Shown piece after piece: positions 26,385 through 33,936 of a stretch of 37,881 nucleotides of DNA. Position 1 is the first letter of the stretch. Every line of letters begins with the position of its first letter. This DNA is from Gemmataceae bacterium (lineage in GTDB: Bacteria > Planctomycetota > Planctomycetia > Gemmatales > Gemmataceae). The DNA is taken from the NCBI GenBank assembly GCA_019752375.1, contig JAIEMG010000209.1, positions 1 to 37,881 on the forward strand, in the 5' to 3' direction. The notes beneath the pieces were generated by a model. It did no database searches and was not told where the DNA came from. It was given only the letters and a program-made list of their open reading frames with translations. Made by a program: the position numbers and the translations under genes.

Positions 26385-26971
26385 GGCGGCCTCCTCATCT
26401 CTGCTTGCAGCCGTTCCAGCGCGCGGGCCCAGAGCTTGCGCACGGCCGTCTCGGAGCGGTTCATCCGGCCGGCGATCTCTTCAAACGAGCGATGCTCCTG
26501 GTATCGCCAGACAATGACCTGGCGATAGTCTTCGGGAAGCCGTGCCAGCGCGTGACCAATGACCGTGGCCTGCTCGTGGGCCATTGCCTGAACGCTGGGC
26601 GATGCGCCGGAAGCGACCGGCACGCCGTTGGTTTGTTCGGCCGCTTCGAGGGACACTTCGCGGCCGGCAGCGCGTTTCTGGGTGGTGCGAAAGCGCCGGG
26701 CCAGCTTGTAAAGATGGTGCAGAAGCAGTTGCCGAAGCCAGGCCCGCAGCTCGGCCTCGGAGCCGCCGTGAAAATGGTCGAAGTCGCGCTGCGCCTCGAG
26801 AAACGTCTCCTGCACCACGTCGGAAGCTCCGCCCTTGGCCTGCAATGCCGGGTCGAGCTCCTGCTGGGCGATCTGCAGCAGGTAGCGGCGACACGCTTCC
26901 AGGGCCTGGCCCAGCGCCTCCTGCGAACCGGCTCGCGCGGCCGACAGCCAGTCCTCCGGTGCGTGCGCCAT
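26381..26971 (-). CDS. ECF-type RNA polymerase sigma factor (kinase-linked)
   Basis: A 196-residue sigma factor. MAHAPEDWLSAARAGSQEAL opens the protein, then GASDVVQETFLEAQRDF is region 2 and LPEDYRQVIVWRYQEHRSFE with NRSETAVRKLWARALERL is region 4. The overall pattern matches the first sigma factor at 353-985, so they belong to the same kinase-associated group. I chose the ATG at 26971 for homology and a GGGGAAG upstream. The frame stays open far upstream, but that part crosses inverted repeats and is not sigma-like. No anti-sigma factor is present; the co-translated kinase is the natural partner. Target genes unknown. Confidence 0.88.
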   Translation of the reverse strand: MAHAPEDWLSAARAGSQEALGQALEACRRYLLQIAQQELDPALQAKGGASDVVQETFLEAQRDFDHFHGGSEAELRAWLRQLLLHHLYKLARRFRTTQKRAAGREVSLEAAEQTNGVPVASGASPSVQAMAHEQATVIGHALARLPEDYRQVIVWRYQEHRSFEEIAGRMNRSETAVRKLWARALERLQAEMRRPP

Positions 26972-27066
26972 CTGCTTCCCCAAGGCCCAAAGCCGAGCGC
27001 GGCGGGACACTCTTTCTTGCCCCAGTGTAGGATGGCTCGCCAGGGCGAGCAACTTCGCAATGGCGC

Positions 27067-27330
27067 ACTGTTCGTCGTTCCGACTAAGGCGATCAGCAGG
27101 AGAAGACTTACCTTCCGCCAAGCTCGGCCCAATGTGGATGCTGGCAAGGAAGTCCCTTTGGCGAGCGTCGAGGCGTAAGCCCGACGTGTCTGTGTACAGT
27201 TCATGAGGGGTTTTGGACGCTGTCCACGTCGGGCTTACGCCTCGACGCTCGCCAGGGAAGTGATTTTTTGCCGTTCGCCTAAAGGCGATCTTCGGCCGAA
27301 AGACCGCCTTTAGGCGGAACGACGAACAGT
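27067..27330. repeat. Composite nested inverted repeat between divergent genes
   Basis: Outer arms of 16 bases, ACTGTTCGTCGTTCCG at 27067-27082 and its exact complement at 27315-27330, extend inward for about another dozen bases with a few mismatches. Nested inside is a perfect 29-base pair of arms at 27160-27188 (starting GGCGAGCGTCGAGGCGTAAG) and 27225-27253. A small palindrome CGCCTAAAGGCG lies at 27276-27287, and the related palindrome CCGCCTTTAGGCGG at 27304-27317 overlaps the start of the outer right arm. The 569-base gap from 26972 to 27540 contains little else. It separates the ECF sigma gene from the divergent DUF1592 gene. Confidence 0.85.
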
Positions 27331-27540
27331 ACGCCTCGGTGCAAGCGAAGAAACTCAGGAATTGCAAGCAGTTACGACAATTCCTCGAAAGCCGGTTTTC
27401 CGCGGGCAACGGCGGGCTCATTTGGGCCTTAGTGGAGGTGAGACACCCGCTCCCTCCAGCGCGCGAACCGCAGGTAGACGCTTGACTCGACGCCCGACCT
27501 CGATCATCCTGGCTTTGTCCCACCTACCTGGACCCCACCC

Positions 27541-29454
27541 ATGCGTGCTTTCGGCTGTTCCTTGATCCTCGCCTCGGTGCTGGTATTCTGCGTTTCGTCC
27601 GCGCACGGTGCCGATGCCGGGTTCGCCAAGGAAATCCAGCCGCTGCTCGCCGCCCACTGCATCCGCTGCCACGGGGCCGAGAAGCCGCGCGGCAACGTCA
27701 ACCTGGCTGTCTTCACCGACGACAAGTCGGTCGCCAAGCAGCCCAAGCTCTGGCGGCGGGTGCTGAAACAACTCGAAACACGCGAAATGCCCCCCGAGGA
27801 CGAGAAACCGCAGCCCACGGCCGAGGAACGCCAGCGCCTGGTCGCCTGGATCAAGCAGGCGCTCATCGTCGGCAAGGCCGATCCCGGTCCCGCCGTGGTC
27901 CGCCGGCTCAACCGCACCCAGTACGAGCGCACCATTCGCGATCTGGTGGGCATCGACTTCAACTCCGGCGATGCCGTCGGCATGCCCAACGACACCAACA
28001 GCGAAGGCTTCGACAACCTGGCCAATGGCCTCGACGTGTCGCCGGCACTTCTCGAGAAGTACCTGGTTGCCGCCGACAAGGTCCTGGATCGCGTCCTCGG
28101 CCTGCCTGACGGCACGCCGTCCAAGGAGAACTTCAACCGTCCGCAAGCGAAACAGGCGTGCGACAAGCTCCTCTACGTCAAACCGAGTGACAAACTCCCG
28201 AAACGCGAAGCGGCCCAGCAGATCATTCACAGCTTTGCCCGCCGTGCGTTTCGCCGTCCGGTCAGCGCTGCCGAGATCGATCGCTTGATGGCGCTTTACG
28301 ACCTGACCGAAAAGCGAGGCGACCGCTACGAGAACGGCATCCGCCTGATGTTCAAGGCGGTGCTGGTGTCGCCGCGCTTCTTGCTGCGCGTCGAGCAGGA
28401 CCGCGACGGTGCAGCGGAATCCTACGTTGTCAACGATCACGAGCTGGCCGTGCGTCTTTCGTACTTCCTCTGGTCCACAATGCCGGACGAACGGCTGCTG
28501 CAACTCGCTGACGACGGGAAGCTCGCTTATCCCGACGTGCTGGAGCAGCAGGTGCGGCGCATGCTCAAGGACCCGAAGGCCCGCGCCCTGACCGACAACT
28601 TTGGCGTGCAATGGCTCCAGCTCCGCAAGCTGAACGACGCCCGGCCGAGCCAGGAGTTCTTTCCCACGTTCACCAACGGCCTCCGCAACGCCATGCGCGA
28701 GGAGGCGACGATCTTCTTCGACAAGCTGCGCGAAGAGGACAAGAGCGTGCTGCACCTGCTCGACGCCGACTACACCTACGTCAACGAAGAGCTGGCTCGG
28801 CACTACGGCATCGCCGACGTCAAGGGCAACCAGATGCGCCGGGTCGAGTTGAAGCCGGAACACCGTCGCGGCGGCCTACTCGGCATGGCGGGCATCCTGA
28901 CGATGACCTCGCACACGTCGCGCACCAGTCCGACGCTGCGTGGCAAATGGGTGCTCGACGTGATCTTCGGCACGCCGCCGCCCCCGCCGCCCGCCGATGC
29001 CGGGCTGCTGAAAGAGCAGAAGAAAGGCGAAGCGCCGAAGACGTTCCGCGAGCTGATGGCCCAGCATGCGACGCAAAATACCTGTGCCGCGTGTCACCGC
29101 AAGATGGATCCGCTGGGCTACGCGCTCGACCGCTTCGATGCGGTGGGCCGCTGGCGCGAGGGCAGCGACCTGGATACCTCCGGCCAGCTCCCGACCGGCG
29201 AGAAGTTCAACGGCCCGCGGGAGCTCAAGCAGCTTGTGCTCCAACGGCAGGACGCCTTCGCGCAAAACCTGACGGAGCAGTTGCTGGTCTATGCCCTGGG
29301 CCGGGAGTTGCAGCCGTGCGATGAGAACACCGTCCGCGACATCGCCGCAGAGTTGAAAAAGAACGACCATCGCTTCGGCACGCTGGTGCTGGAGATCGTC
29401 AAGAGTTACCCGCTTCGCCATCGGCGCAATCGAGCGGCCGACGACCTGGAGTGA
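27541..29454 (+). CDS. Cytochrome-like PSD1-type protein (DUF1587/1595/1592/1588/1585)
   Basis: A 637-residue exported protein. Residues 1-23 (MRAFGCSLILASVLVFCVSS) are a signal peptide. CIRCH at residues 40-44 is a c-type haem attachment motif in the N-terminal cytochrome-like part. Then follow, in order, the DUF1587 region (RRLNRTQYERTIRDLVGIDF), DUF1595, DUF1592 (LLRVEQDRDG and FLWSTMPDERL), DUF1588 (SHTSRTSPTLRGKWVLDVIF with CAACHRKMDPLGYALDRFD, a second CxxCH) and DUF1585 at the end. This architecture is a hallmark of planctomycete genomes and is found with a DUF1552 gene next to it, as here. The chemistry is not established; periplasmic electron transfer or breakdown of sulfated or other polysaccharides has been suggested for the group. 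Confidence 0.92.
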   Translation: MRAFGCSLILASVLVFCVSSAHGADAGFAKEIQPLLAAHCIRCHGAEKPRGNVNLAVFTDDKSVAKQPKLWRRVLKQLETREMPPEDEKPQPTAEERQRLVAWIKQALIVGKADPGPAVVRRLNRTQYERTIRDLVGIDFNSGDAVGMPNDTNSEGFDNLANGLDVSPALLEKYLVAADKVLDRVLGLPDGTPSKENFNRPQAKQACDKLLYVKPSDKLPKREAAQQIIHSFARRAFRRPVSAAEIDRLMALYDLTEKRGDRYENGIRLMFKAVLVSPRFLLRVEQDRDGAAESYVVNDHELAVRLSYFLWSTMPDERLLQLADDGKLAYPDVLEQQVRRMLKDPKARALTDNFGVQWLQLRKLNDARPSQEFFPTFTNGLRNAMREEATIFFDKLREEDKSVLHLLDADYTYVNEELARHYGIADVKGNQMRRVELKPEHRRGGLLGMAGILTMTSHTSRTSPTLRGKWVLDVIFGTPPPPPPADAGLLKEQKKGEAPKTFRELMAQHATQNTCAACHRKMDPLGYALDRFDAVGRWREGSDLDTSGQLPTGEKFNGPRELKQLVLQRQDAFAQNLTEQLLVYALGRELQPCDENTVRDIAAELKKNDHRFGTLVLEIVKSYPLRHRRNRAADDLE

Positions 29455-29456
29455 CA

Positions 29457-30905
29457 ATGATGAATGCCCCGATTTCCCGCCGATCCATGCTCCGCGGCGC
29501 CGGCGCCATGCTGGCCCTGCCGTTCCTCGAAGCGATGCTGCCATCGCGCCTGGGTGCAGCCACCGGCGAAGCGAAGCCACCGGTGCGTCTGGGCATCTTC
29601 ACCGTCACCGGCGGTACCGTGCATGAGTCCTGGCGGCCGAAGGAAGCCGGTTCGCTGAGCAAGCTGCCGTCGATCCTCGAGCCGCTCGACGGGGTCAAGA
29701 AGGACATGCTCGTCCTGTCGGGCCTGTCGCATGGCGGCCGCAGCGAAGGGCTCAACGGCCACGAGCATTGCGGCTACCTTCACTTGACCGGAGCACCGCT
29801 CGTCAAGAAGGACAAGGGCAAACGGTACGCGGGCGTGTCGGTCGATCAGGCAGTCGCCCGCGCTATCGGCGATCAGACGCTGTTCTCGTCGCTGGAATTT
29901 GGCGCCACCAATCACGAGACGATGTACTCCTGGCGCACGCCGGATACGCCGGTGCCCTATGAATCGAACCCCCGGCTCCTCTTCGAGCGCATGTTCCGCG
30001 GCCGCAAGCCGGTCGTGCCCAACTGGCACCGCCGGCACACGGCCGAGGCGGCCCAGGTCCGCAAGCTGTCCCGCTCCGATTCGTACGAGCAAAGCGTCGT
30101 CGACCTGGTCCTGGAAGACGCACGGAGCCTCCAGAAGAATGTCGGCAAAGCGGATCAACGGCGCGTCGATCAGTACCTGCAAGGCGTCCGCGCCATCGAG
30201 ACGCGCATTCAGTTCATCGAATCGTGCCTGCGCGTCGAGGCGCTCGATGCAGCCAATCCGGGGCCGTCGCGGCTGCACCTGCCCGAGAAGGCACTGCCGG
30301 AGGGCAACGAGTTCTGGAAGCTCTGGAACGCCGCTTTCCACGATCCGGAGAAGCACGCCGAGTACATCCGCATCGTGGCGGACCTGCTCGTCCTCGCTTT
30401 CCAGACCGATTCGACTCGCGTGGCCGCGCTCGCCGTCGGCAGCGACGACGCGATGTTCCCCGGCGTCGTCACGGTCGGCTACGAACGGCACTGCCACACG
30501 CTGGAGCATCGCGGCAATGCTGGCCGGGTTGAAGATGCCGACCCGATCGCCCGCGAAGCCCTCCGCCAGATTCACTCCTGGTACACGGAGCTCTTCGCCG
30601 AGATGGTGCAGAAGATGAAGCAGATCGACGAGGGCGGTTCCACCCTGCTCGACAACAGCGTGATCCTCTACACCTCGTACATGGCCGACGGCGGCCACGG
30701 CACGCGCAACTACCCGGTCGCATTGGTCGGCCAGGCCGGCGGCAAGCTGAAGACCGGCAAGCACCTTGCCTACAAGGAACGCACGCCCATGAGCAACCTG
30801 TTCGTGGAGGTGATGAACCTGATGGGCGTCCGCACCGATAAATTCGGCGACAGCGACACGGCGGAGCAGCGAGCCCACGAAGGACGCTTGCCGGGATTGA
30901 TCTAA
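29457..30905 (+). CDS. DUF1552 family protein with Tat signal
   Basis: A 482-residue protein. Its N-terminus MMNAPISRRSMLRGAGAMLA then LPFLEAML has a twin-arginine motif (SRRSMLRG) and hydrophobic core, so it should be exported folded by Tat. The body matches DUF1552, the steady partner of the DUF1592 genes in planctomycetes, with LGIFTVTGGTVHESW and LVLSGLSHGG in the first part and VILYTSYMADGGHGTRNYPV near the end. The pattern is reminiscent of DUF1501 and alkaline-phosphatase-like sulfatase folds, but metal ligands are not confidently assigned. The ATG at 29457 lies two bases after the stop of the preceding gene; a second ATG follows directly. GGAG precedes it. The two genes are clearly one operon. 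Confidence 0.9.
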   Translation: MMNAPISRRSMLRGAGAMLALPFLEAMLPSRLGAATGEAKPPVRLGIFTVTGGTVHESWRPKEAGSLSKLPSILEPLDGVKKDMLVLSGLSHGGRSEGLNGHEHCGYLHLTGAPLVKKDKGKRYAGVSVDQAVARAIGDQTLFSSLEFGATNHETMYSWRTPDTPVPYESNPRLLFERMFRGRKPVVPNWHRRHTAEAAQVRKLSRSDSYEQSVVDLVLEDARSLQKNVGKADQRRVDQYLQGVRAIETRIQFIESCLRVEALDAANPGPSRLHLPEKALPEGNEFWKLWNAAFHDPEKHAEYIRIVADLLVLAFQTDSTRVAALAVGSDDAMFPGVVTVGYERHCHTLEHRGNAGRVEDADPIAREALRQIHSWYTELFAEMVQKMKQIDEGGSTLLDNSVILYTSYMADGGHGTRNYPVALVGQAGGKLKTGKHLAYKERTPMSNLFVEVMNLMGVRTDKFGDSDTAEQRAHEGRLPGLI

Positions 30906-30929
30906 CCTTGGGTTTCGCATTTGTTTCTA

Positions 30930-31224
30930 CTCGTTACCGGGCTCTCTGCCCGGTAACGCACTGCCTTGGAGGCTCTGCCTCCCGCCCCCGCGCGGACACA
31001 GTTTGCAATTCCTGCCCATCTGCAATTCGCCAGGCAGAGCCTGGTGGGCAGTGCGTTACCGGGCAGAGGAGACGGCTGAAAAAGTCCTACGGGCTCCCAC
31101 TTTGGCCATCAAGACGGCCAGAAATTGGGCAAAAAACGGGAATCACCCCGAGAATCTGGCCTTTAATGGCCGTTTTCTCCCACCGTACCGACTTTTTCAG
31201 CCGTCTCCAGAGCCCGGTAACGAG
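30930..31224. repeat. Palindromic repeat CTCGTTACCGGG, copy 1 (interrupted)
   Basis: It starts with CTCGTTACCGGGCTCTCTGC at 30930 and ends with AGCCCGGTAACGAG at 31224, with internal arms GGCTCTGCC/GGCAGAGCC. Removing the insertion at 31069-31207 and one 5-bp repeat leaves 151 bases, equal to the 152-base uninterrupted copy at 32261-32412. It sits in the 366-base gap between the DUF1552 and BNR-like genes. Nothing else is seen there. Confidence 0.85.
31069..31207. mobile_element. MITE-like element, 139 bp, with 18-bp terminal inverted repeats
   Basis: GAGACGGCTGAAAAAGTC at 31069-31086 is the exact reverse complement of GACTTTTTCAGCCGTCTC at 31190-31207. CAGAG stands directly outside both ends (31064-31068 and 31208-31212), as a 5-bp target duplication. 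The empty site, GGGCAGAGCCCGG, is seen in the palindromes of the host repeat. The inside holds no gene. This is the form of a non-autonomous DNA transposon moved by a transposase encoded elsewhere; the family cannot be named from this alone. Confidence 0.8.
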
Positions 31225-31271
31225 AACGCTTGTGTGCTTCGATTTGGCCATGAGCTCGAAAGGAAGCACTG

Positions 31272-32147
31272 ATGCCAACCGATCACTTCGTCGCTGTCGG
31301 CGAACAAGGCCTGCGTCTGTTCTCCACCGATGGCACCGACTGGAAGCAGCGCCAGACCGGCAAGGACGGCGAAGTCTACCGTGCCGCCTGCTTCGGCAAG
31401 GGCCGCGCCGTCGTCCTGGGCACTTACGGCGGCCGCAGCATTTTTGCTTCCACCAGCGACGGCGAGAAATGGCAGACCGATTCCAAGGATGGACGCGACC
31501 TCGGCACCGTTCGCAGCCTCGGTTTCGGTAAGGACGTCTTTGTCGGCGTCGGCGGCGATGCCGGGTTCGGCAACTACGCCAAGCCGTGCGCGGTCCAGTC
31601 GAGCGACGGCGTCGCCTGGAGCGATTTCCGCGCCTTTCCGGGCAAGGCCATCTTGCGCCGACTGGCGTTCGGAAACGAGCGATTCGTCGGCGTCGGCGAT
31701 TCCGGTCGGCGCGCTGCTTCCGCCGATGGCTGGAAGTGGGACGACGCACCAGACGTCAAGGCGATCGACACGCTGGTCGACGTCGCCTTCGGCAAGGGCG
31801 TCTTCGTCGGCGTCGGCCTGCACGGCTTGCGGATGCGCAGCGAGGACGGCCTCAAGTGGGCCGATCGCCAGGTCGGCGAGGAAGGCGAGCACTTGAACGC
31901 CATCCTGTGGGCCGGCGACCGCTTCGTCGCCGTAGGCATCAAGGCGACGTACACCTCGCCGGACGGCGTGAAGTGGGAACGCCACGTCGCGCGGAACGGG
32001 CCGTTGGCTGCCGCGTTTGGCAATGGCGTCTTCGTCGGCAGCCGCTGGAAGGGCCGGCTGCTCCGCTCGACCGACGGCATCGACTGGCGCGAGGTCCACA
32101 AGAGCGAGTATCACATCGAGGCGCTGGCCCACGGCAGTCTGGCCTAG
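31272..32147 (+). CDS. BNR/Asp-box-like beta-propeller protein
   Basis: A 291-residue protein built from about six repeats of the pattern FVAVG...S.DG..W, for example HFVAVGEQGLRLFSTDGTDW, RFVGVGDSGRRAASADGWKW and VFVGVGLHGLRMRSEDGLKW. These are Asp-box-type blades of a beta-propeller. No signal peptide or membrane segment is visible, so it may be cytoplasmic or exported by another route. AAGGAAG just before the ATG at 31272 supports the start. It follows the DUF1592 and DUF1552 genes on the same strand and may belong to that group functionally. Two copies of one palindromic repeat flank it closely. Ligand or substrate unknown. Confidence 0.8.
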   Translation: MPTDHFVAVGEQGLRLFSTDGTDWKQRQTGKDGEVYRAACFGKGRAVVLGTYGGRSIFASTSDGEKWQTDSKDGRDLGTVRSLGFGKDVFVGVGGDAGFGNYAKPCAVQSSDGVAWSDFRAFPGKAILRRLAFGNERFVGVGDSGRRAASADGWKWDDAPDVKAIDTLVDVAFGKGVFVGVGLHGLRMRSEDGLKWADRQVGEEGEHLNAILWAGDRFVAVGIKATYTSPDGVKWERHVARNGPLAAAFGNGVFVGSRWKGRLLRSTDGIDWREVHKSEYHIEALAHGSLA

Positions 32148-32227
32148 GGGCCGTTCGACGAATCAGCCCCACCACCCCATCGGTCGTACCGGACCACTAA
32201 CAGTCTGTTCCAAAAGGGGTCAGGCAT

Positions 32228-32438
32228 GCTTTGTAGAAAACCCTGGTTGGACGGAGGTCCCTCGTTACCGGGCTCTGCCCGGTCACGCACTGCCGGCGAG
32301 GCTCTGCCTCGCGAGCCCGTCCCTGGCTGGACCGGCAGATGGCGGACAGTTCACTGCCGTGAGGCAGAGCCTCGCGGGCAGTGCGTTACCGGGCAGAGAG
32401 CCCGGTAACGAGGGCGATGGCAGGGTTTTCTACAAAGC
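32228..32438. repeat. Inverted repeat GCTTTGTAGAAAACCCTG enclosing the CTCGTTACCGGG repeat
   Basis: Perfect 18-base arms lie at 32228-32245 and 32421-32438. The space between them is almost filled by the palindromic repeat at 32261-32412, so one element appears to have inserted into the other. Confidence 0.85.
32261..32412. repeat. Palindromic repeat CTCGTTACCGGG, copy 2 (intact)
   Basis: 152 bases from CTCGTTACCGGGCTCTGCCC to GAGAGCCCGGTAACGAG, with inner arms GAGGCTCTGCCTCGCG and CGCGAGGCTCTGCCTC-type complements. Each end is itself a small palindrome, so the unit is two hairpins in opposite orientation. It provides the reference for the interrupted copy at 30930-31224. Confidence 0.88.
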
Positions 32439-32440
32439 AA

Positions 32441-32495
32441 GTCAGGCACCGTTGCCGGAACGGCCCGAAGGGTGCTGCGCACAACGGTGCCTGAC
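32441..32495. repeat. Inverted repeat GTCAGGCACCGTTG
   Basis: Perfect 14-base arms at 32441-32454 and 32482-32495. The word GTCAGGCA is shared with the outermost repeat at 32219-32226, suggesting related element ends. Confidence 0.8.
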
Positions 32496-32540
32496 CCGAA
32501 TGCCTTTCACTTTGGCGAGCGGCAGCCTTAAATTGCCCAG

Positions 32541-32600
32541 TGGCACGGACATTTCTGTCTGTGCGGTCGGGAAATGGCACGGACAGAAAAGTCCGTGCCA
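32541..32600. repeat. Paired-hairpin repeat TGGCACGGAC
   Basis: TGGCACGGAC at 32541-32550 starts a 24-base arm that matches the complement of 32577-32600 with two mismatches. Each half is also a hairpin (GGCACGGAC/GTCCGTGCC). This is the same two-hairpin build as the other intergenic repeats in the window. Confidence 0.8.
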
Positions 32601-32699
32601 CGGAACACCGCTTAAGTTGACGACATTCGTGCCTGCCCCCCCCCTTAAAACAGACTGTAATACTACAACGCTGCGTCCACGGGAAGGATCGGCGTCCGT

Positions 32700-32794
32700 G
32701 TCTGTAGCCGCAGGCTTCAGCCGGCTAAAGCCTGCGGAGTAGCGTCTGCCGCCGCGCGACGCTCTTCCGCAGGCTGAAGCCTGCGGCTACAGAC
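32700..32794. repeat. BIME-like paired-hairpin repeat, copy 2 (GTCTGTAGCC family)
   Basis: Perfect 23-base arms at 32700-32722 (starting GTCTGTAGCCGCAGGC) and 32772-32794, plus inner arms AGCCTGCGGA/TCCGCAGGCT. It differs from copy 1 at 6903-6996 mainly by TTC/TTG in the arms. It ends 18 bases beyond the stop codon of the gene at 32813-33787 and might help terminate its transcript. Confidence 0.88.
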
Positions 32795-32812
32795 AGTTCT
32801 CGGTAATCCTGC

Positions 32813-33787
32813 TTACCTGTCGGGCAGCGGACGCGGCGCCGGTTGCGGCACTGGGACGGGCAGCGGCACGGGGACGCCGATCCCACCGGGGCCCGGCTTC
32901 GGGCCGACGCCCATGCGGCCGACGGCGTTCTTGGCCAAAGGCGTCAGCCAGGCTTCGGCGTTGCCCTTGGCCAGGTTCTCGAGCACGCCCTTCGCTTCGG
33001 GGGTGCCAAGGAAGACCAGCACGTCGAGCGCGCGCTGGGCCTGTTGCACGGCCGGCAGCAAGCGGATCTTGTCGCCGATCATGCCGAGACGCATGCGCAC
33101 TTCCACGGACGCCGCATTGCCCATTTCCTTTTCGAGCAACGGCAGGATGCCGGGGCCCATCTTCACCAAATCGGTCGTGGCCTTCTCGCGCATCATGAAG
33201 GCGTCGTTATCGAGGTCCTTGATGAGCTGCGCGACGCGCTGGGCATCGATCTGCATGACTTCGGCCTTGAGGTTGTCCTTGATGAAGGGCACGCCCTGCT
33301 TGGCCGAGTAGATCGTCATCAGGCCCTGGTACTGCTTGGTCGCGTCGCTGCTGCCCAGGTCCGTCCAGGCCGCCTTGAGTTGCTCCGGCTTGACGTCCTG
33401 GGATGCGGGGGGCATCGGCGCCATGCCGCCTTCTTCGTTCTTGGCCTCGGTCGTCAGGCCGGGGTTGCCGGCTTCGCCGCGGGCCTGCGTCATGCCGCCT
33501 TCTTCGCCAATGGCCAGCGTGGTCGGCTTCGCGCCGTTTTCGTTCAGCGCCTTCGTCACTTCGATCGGCTGACCTCCCTCTTCTCCGACGGCCCGTGTGG
33601 TTGCCCGCGCGCCTTCTTCATTCAGCGCATCGGTCGAGACTTCTTTGTCGGCGCGGGCAGCGGAGTTGAACCCAAGCAGGCCCGCCGTGGCGACCAGCAT
33701 CTTTTCCAGTGCCGCGCGCCGCGTGGGCCGAACTTGTGCGGTTTCCGTGGACTCCGGAGCGATAATGCCATCGAAGGGGTGACGCAT
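32813..33787 (-). CDS. Probable graspetide-type substrate protein: six TxAx(G/N)E repeats fused to a HEAT-like domain
   Basis: A 324-residue protein. Residues 21-46 (PTRRAALEKMLVATAGLLGF then NSAARA) look like a Tat signal peptide with an ARA cleavage site. Residues 51-121 hold six units: STDALNEEG, TTRAVGEEGG, VTKALNENG, TTLAIGEEGG, MTQARGEAG and TTEAKNEEGG. Thr and Glu are always five positions apart (T52/E57, T64/E69, T78/E83, T90/E95, T100/E105, T113/E118). Four units fit (S/T)TxxxxEE, the core consensus of plesiocin-type graspetides, in which Thr and Glu side chains are joined by esters. Residues about 130-290 form a HEAT-like helical domain common in planctomycetes (QLIKDLDNDAFMMREKATTD). 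The tail is proline-rich (VPVPLPVPVPQPAPRPLPDR). The gene is divergent from an ATP-grasp ligase. Motifs are seen; cross-linking is inference. Confidence 0.75.
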   Translation of the reverse strand: MRHPFDGIIAPESTETAQVRPTRRAALEKMLVATAGLLGFNSAARADKEVSTDALNEEGARATTRAVGEEGGQPIEVTKALNENGAKPTTLAIGEEGGMTQARGEAGNPGLTTEAKNEEGGMAPMPPASQDVKPEQLKAAWTDLGSSDATKQYQGLMTIYSAKQGVPFIKDNLKAEVMQIDAQRVAQLIKDLDNDAFMMREKATTDLVKMGPGILPLLEKEMGNAASVEVRMRLGMIGDKIRLLPAVQQAQRALDVLVFLGTPEAKGVLENLAKGNAEAWLTPLAKNAVGRMGVGPKPGPGGIGVPVPLPVPVPQPAPRPLPDR

Positions 33788-33936
33788 AGGAACGGTCTCG
33801 CAATTGAAAAAGGAATTCCCAGTGATACTGAACAGACGAGAGCGGAGTTCAAATAGATTGTAAGAATCCCGGACGTGAAGTCGCTCGTCTATCTATATTT
33901 ACTGAAAGCACTTGTGGAAAGGAGTCGGCAAAATCC

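Larger units (their letters stand above)
32199..32658. repeat. Outermost inverted repeat enclosing nested elements
   Basis: AACAGTCTGTTCCAAAAGGG at 32199-32218, extended by GTCAGGCA to 32226, is matched in reverse complement by TGCCTGCCCC...TTAAAACAGACTGT at 32630-32658, with small gaps in the C/G run. Inside lie four further inverted repeats listed separately. The region 32148-32812 has no gene. Confidence 0.7.

Noticed and set aside
26972..27523. N-terminal extension of the second ECF sigma factor
   Set aside because: The open frame continues upstream but crosses inverted repeats, lacks sigma homology, and a good start exists at 26971.
27418..28863. 481-codon frame antisense to the DUF1592 gene
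   Set aside because: Same reason; the plus-strand gene has signal peptide, CxxCH motifs and known domains.
29406..30920. 504-codon frame antisense to the DUF1552 gene
   Set aside because: It mirrors the codon pattern of a clearly real gene and shows no domain of its own.
33397..33637. CRISPR-like or simple DNA tandem repeat
   Set aside because: Spacing and DNA differ between units; conservation is at the protein level (T-x-A-x-x-E).
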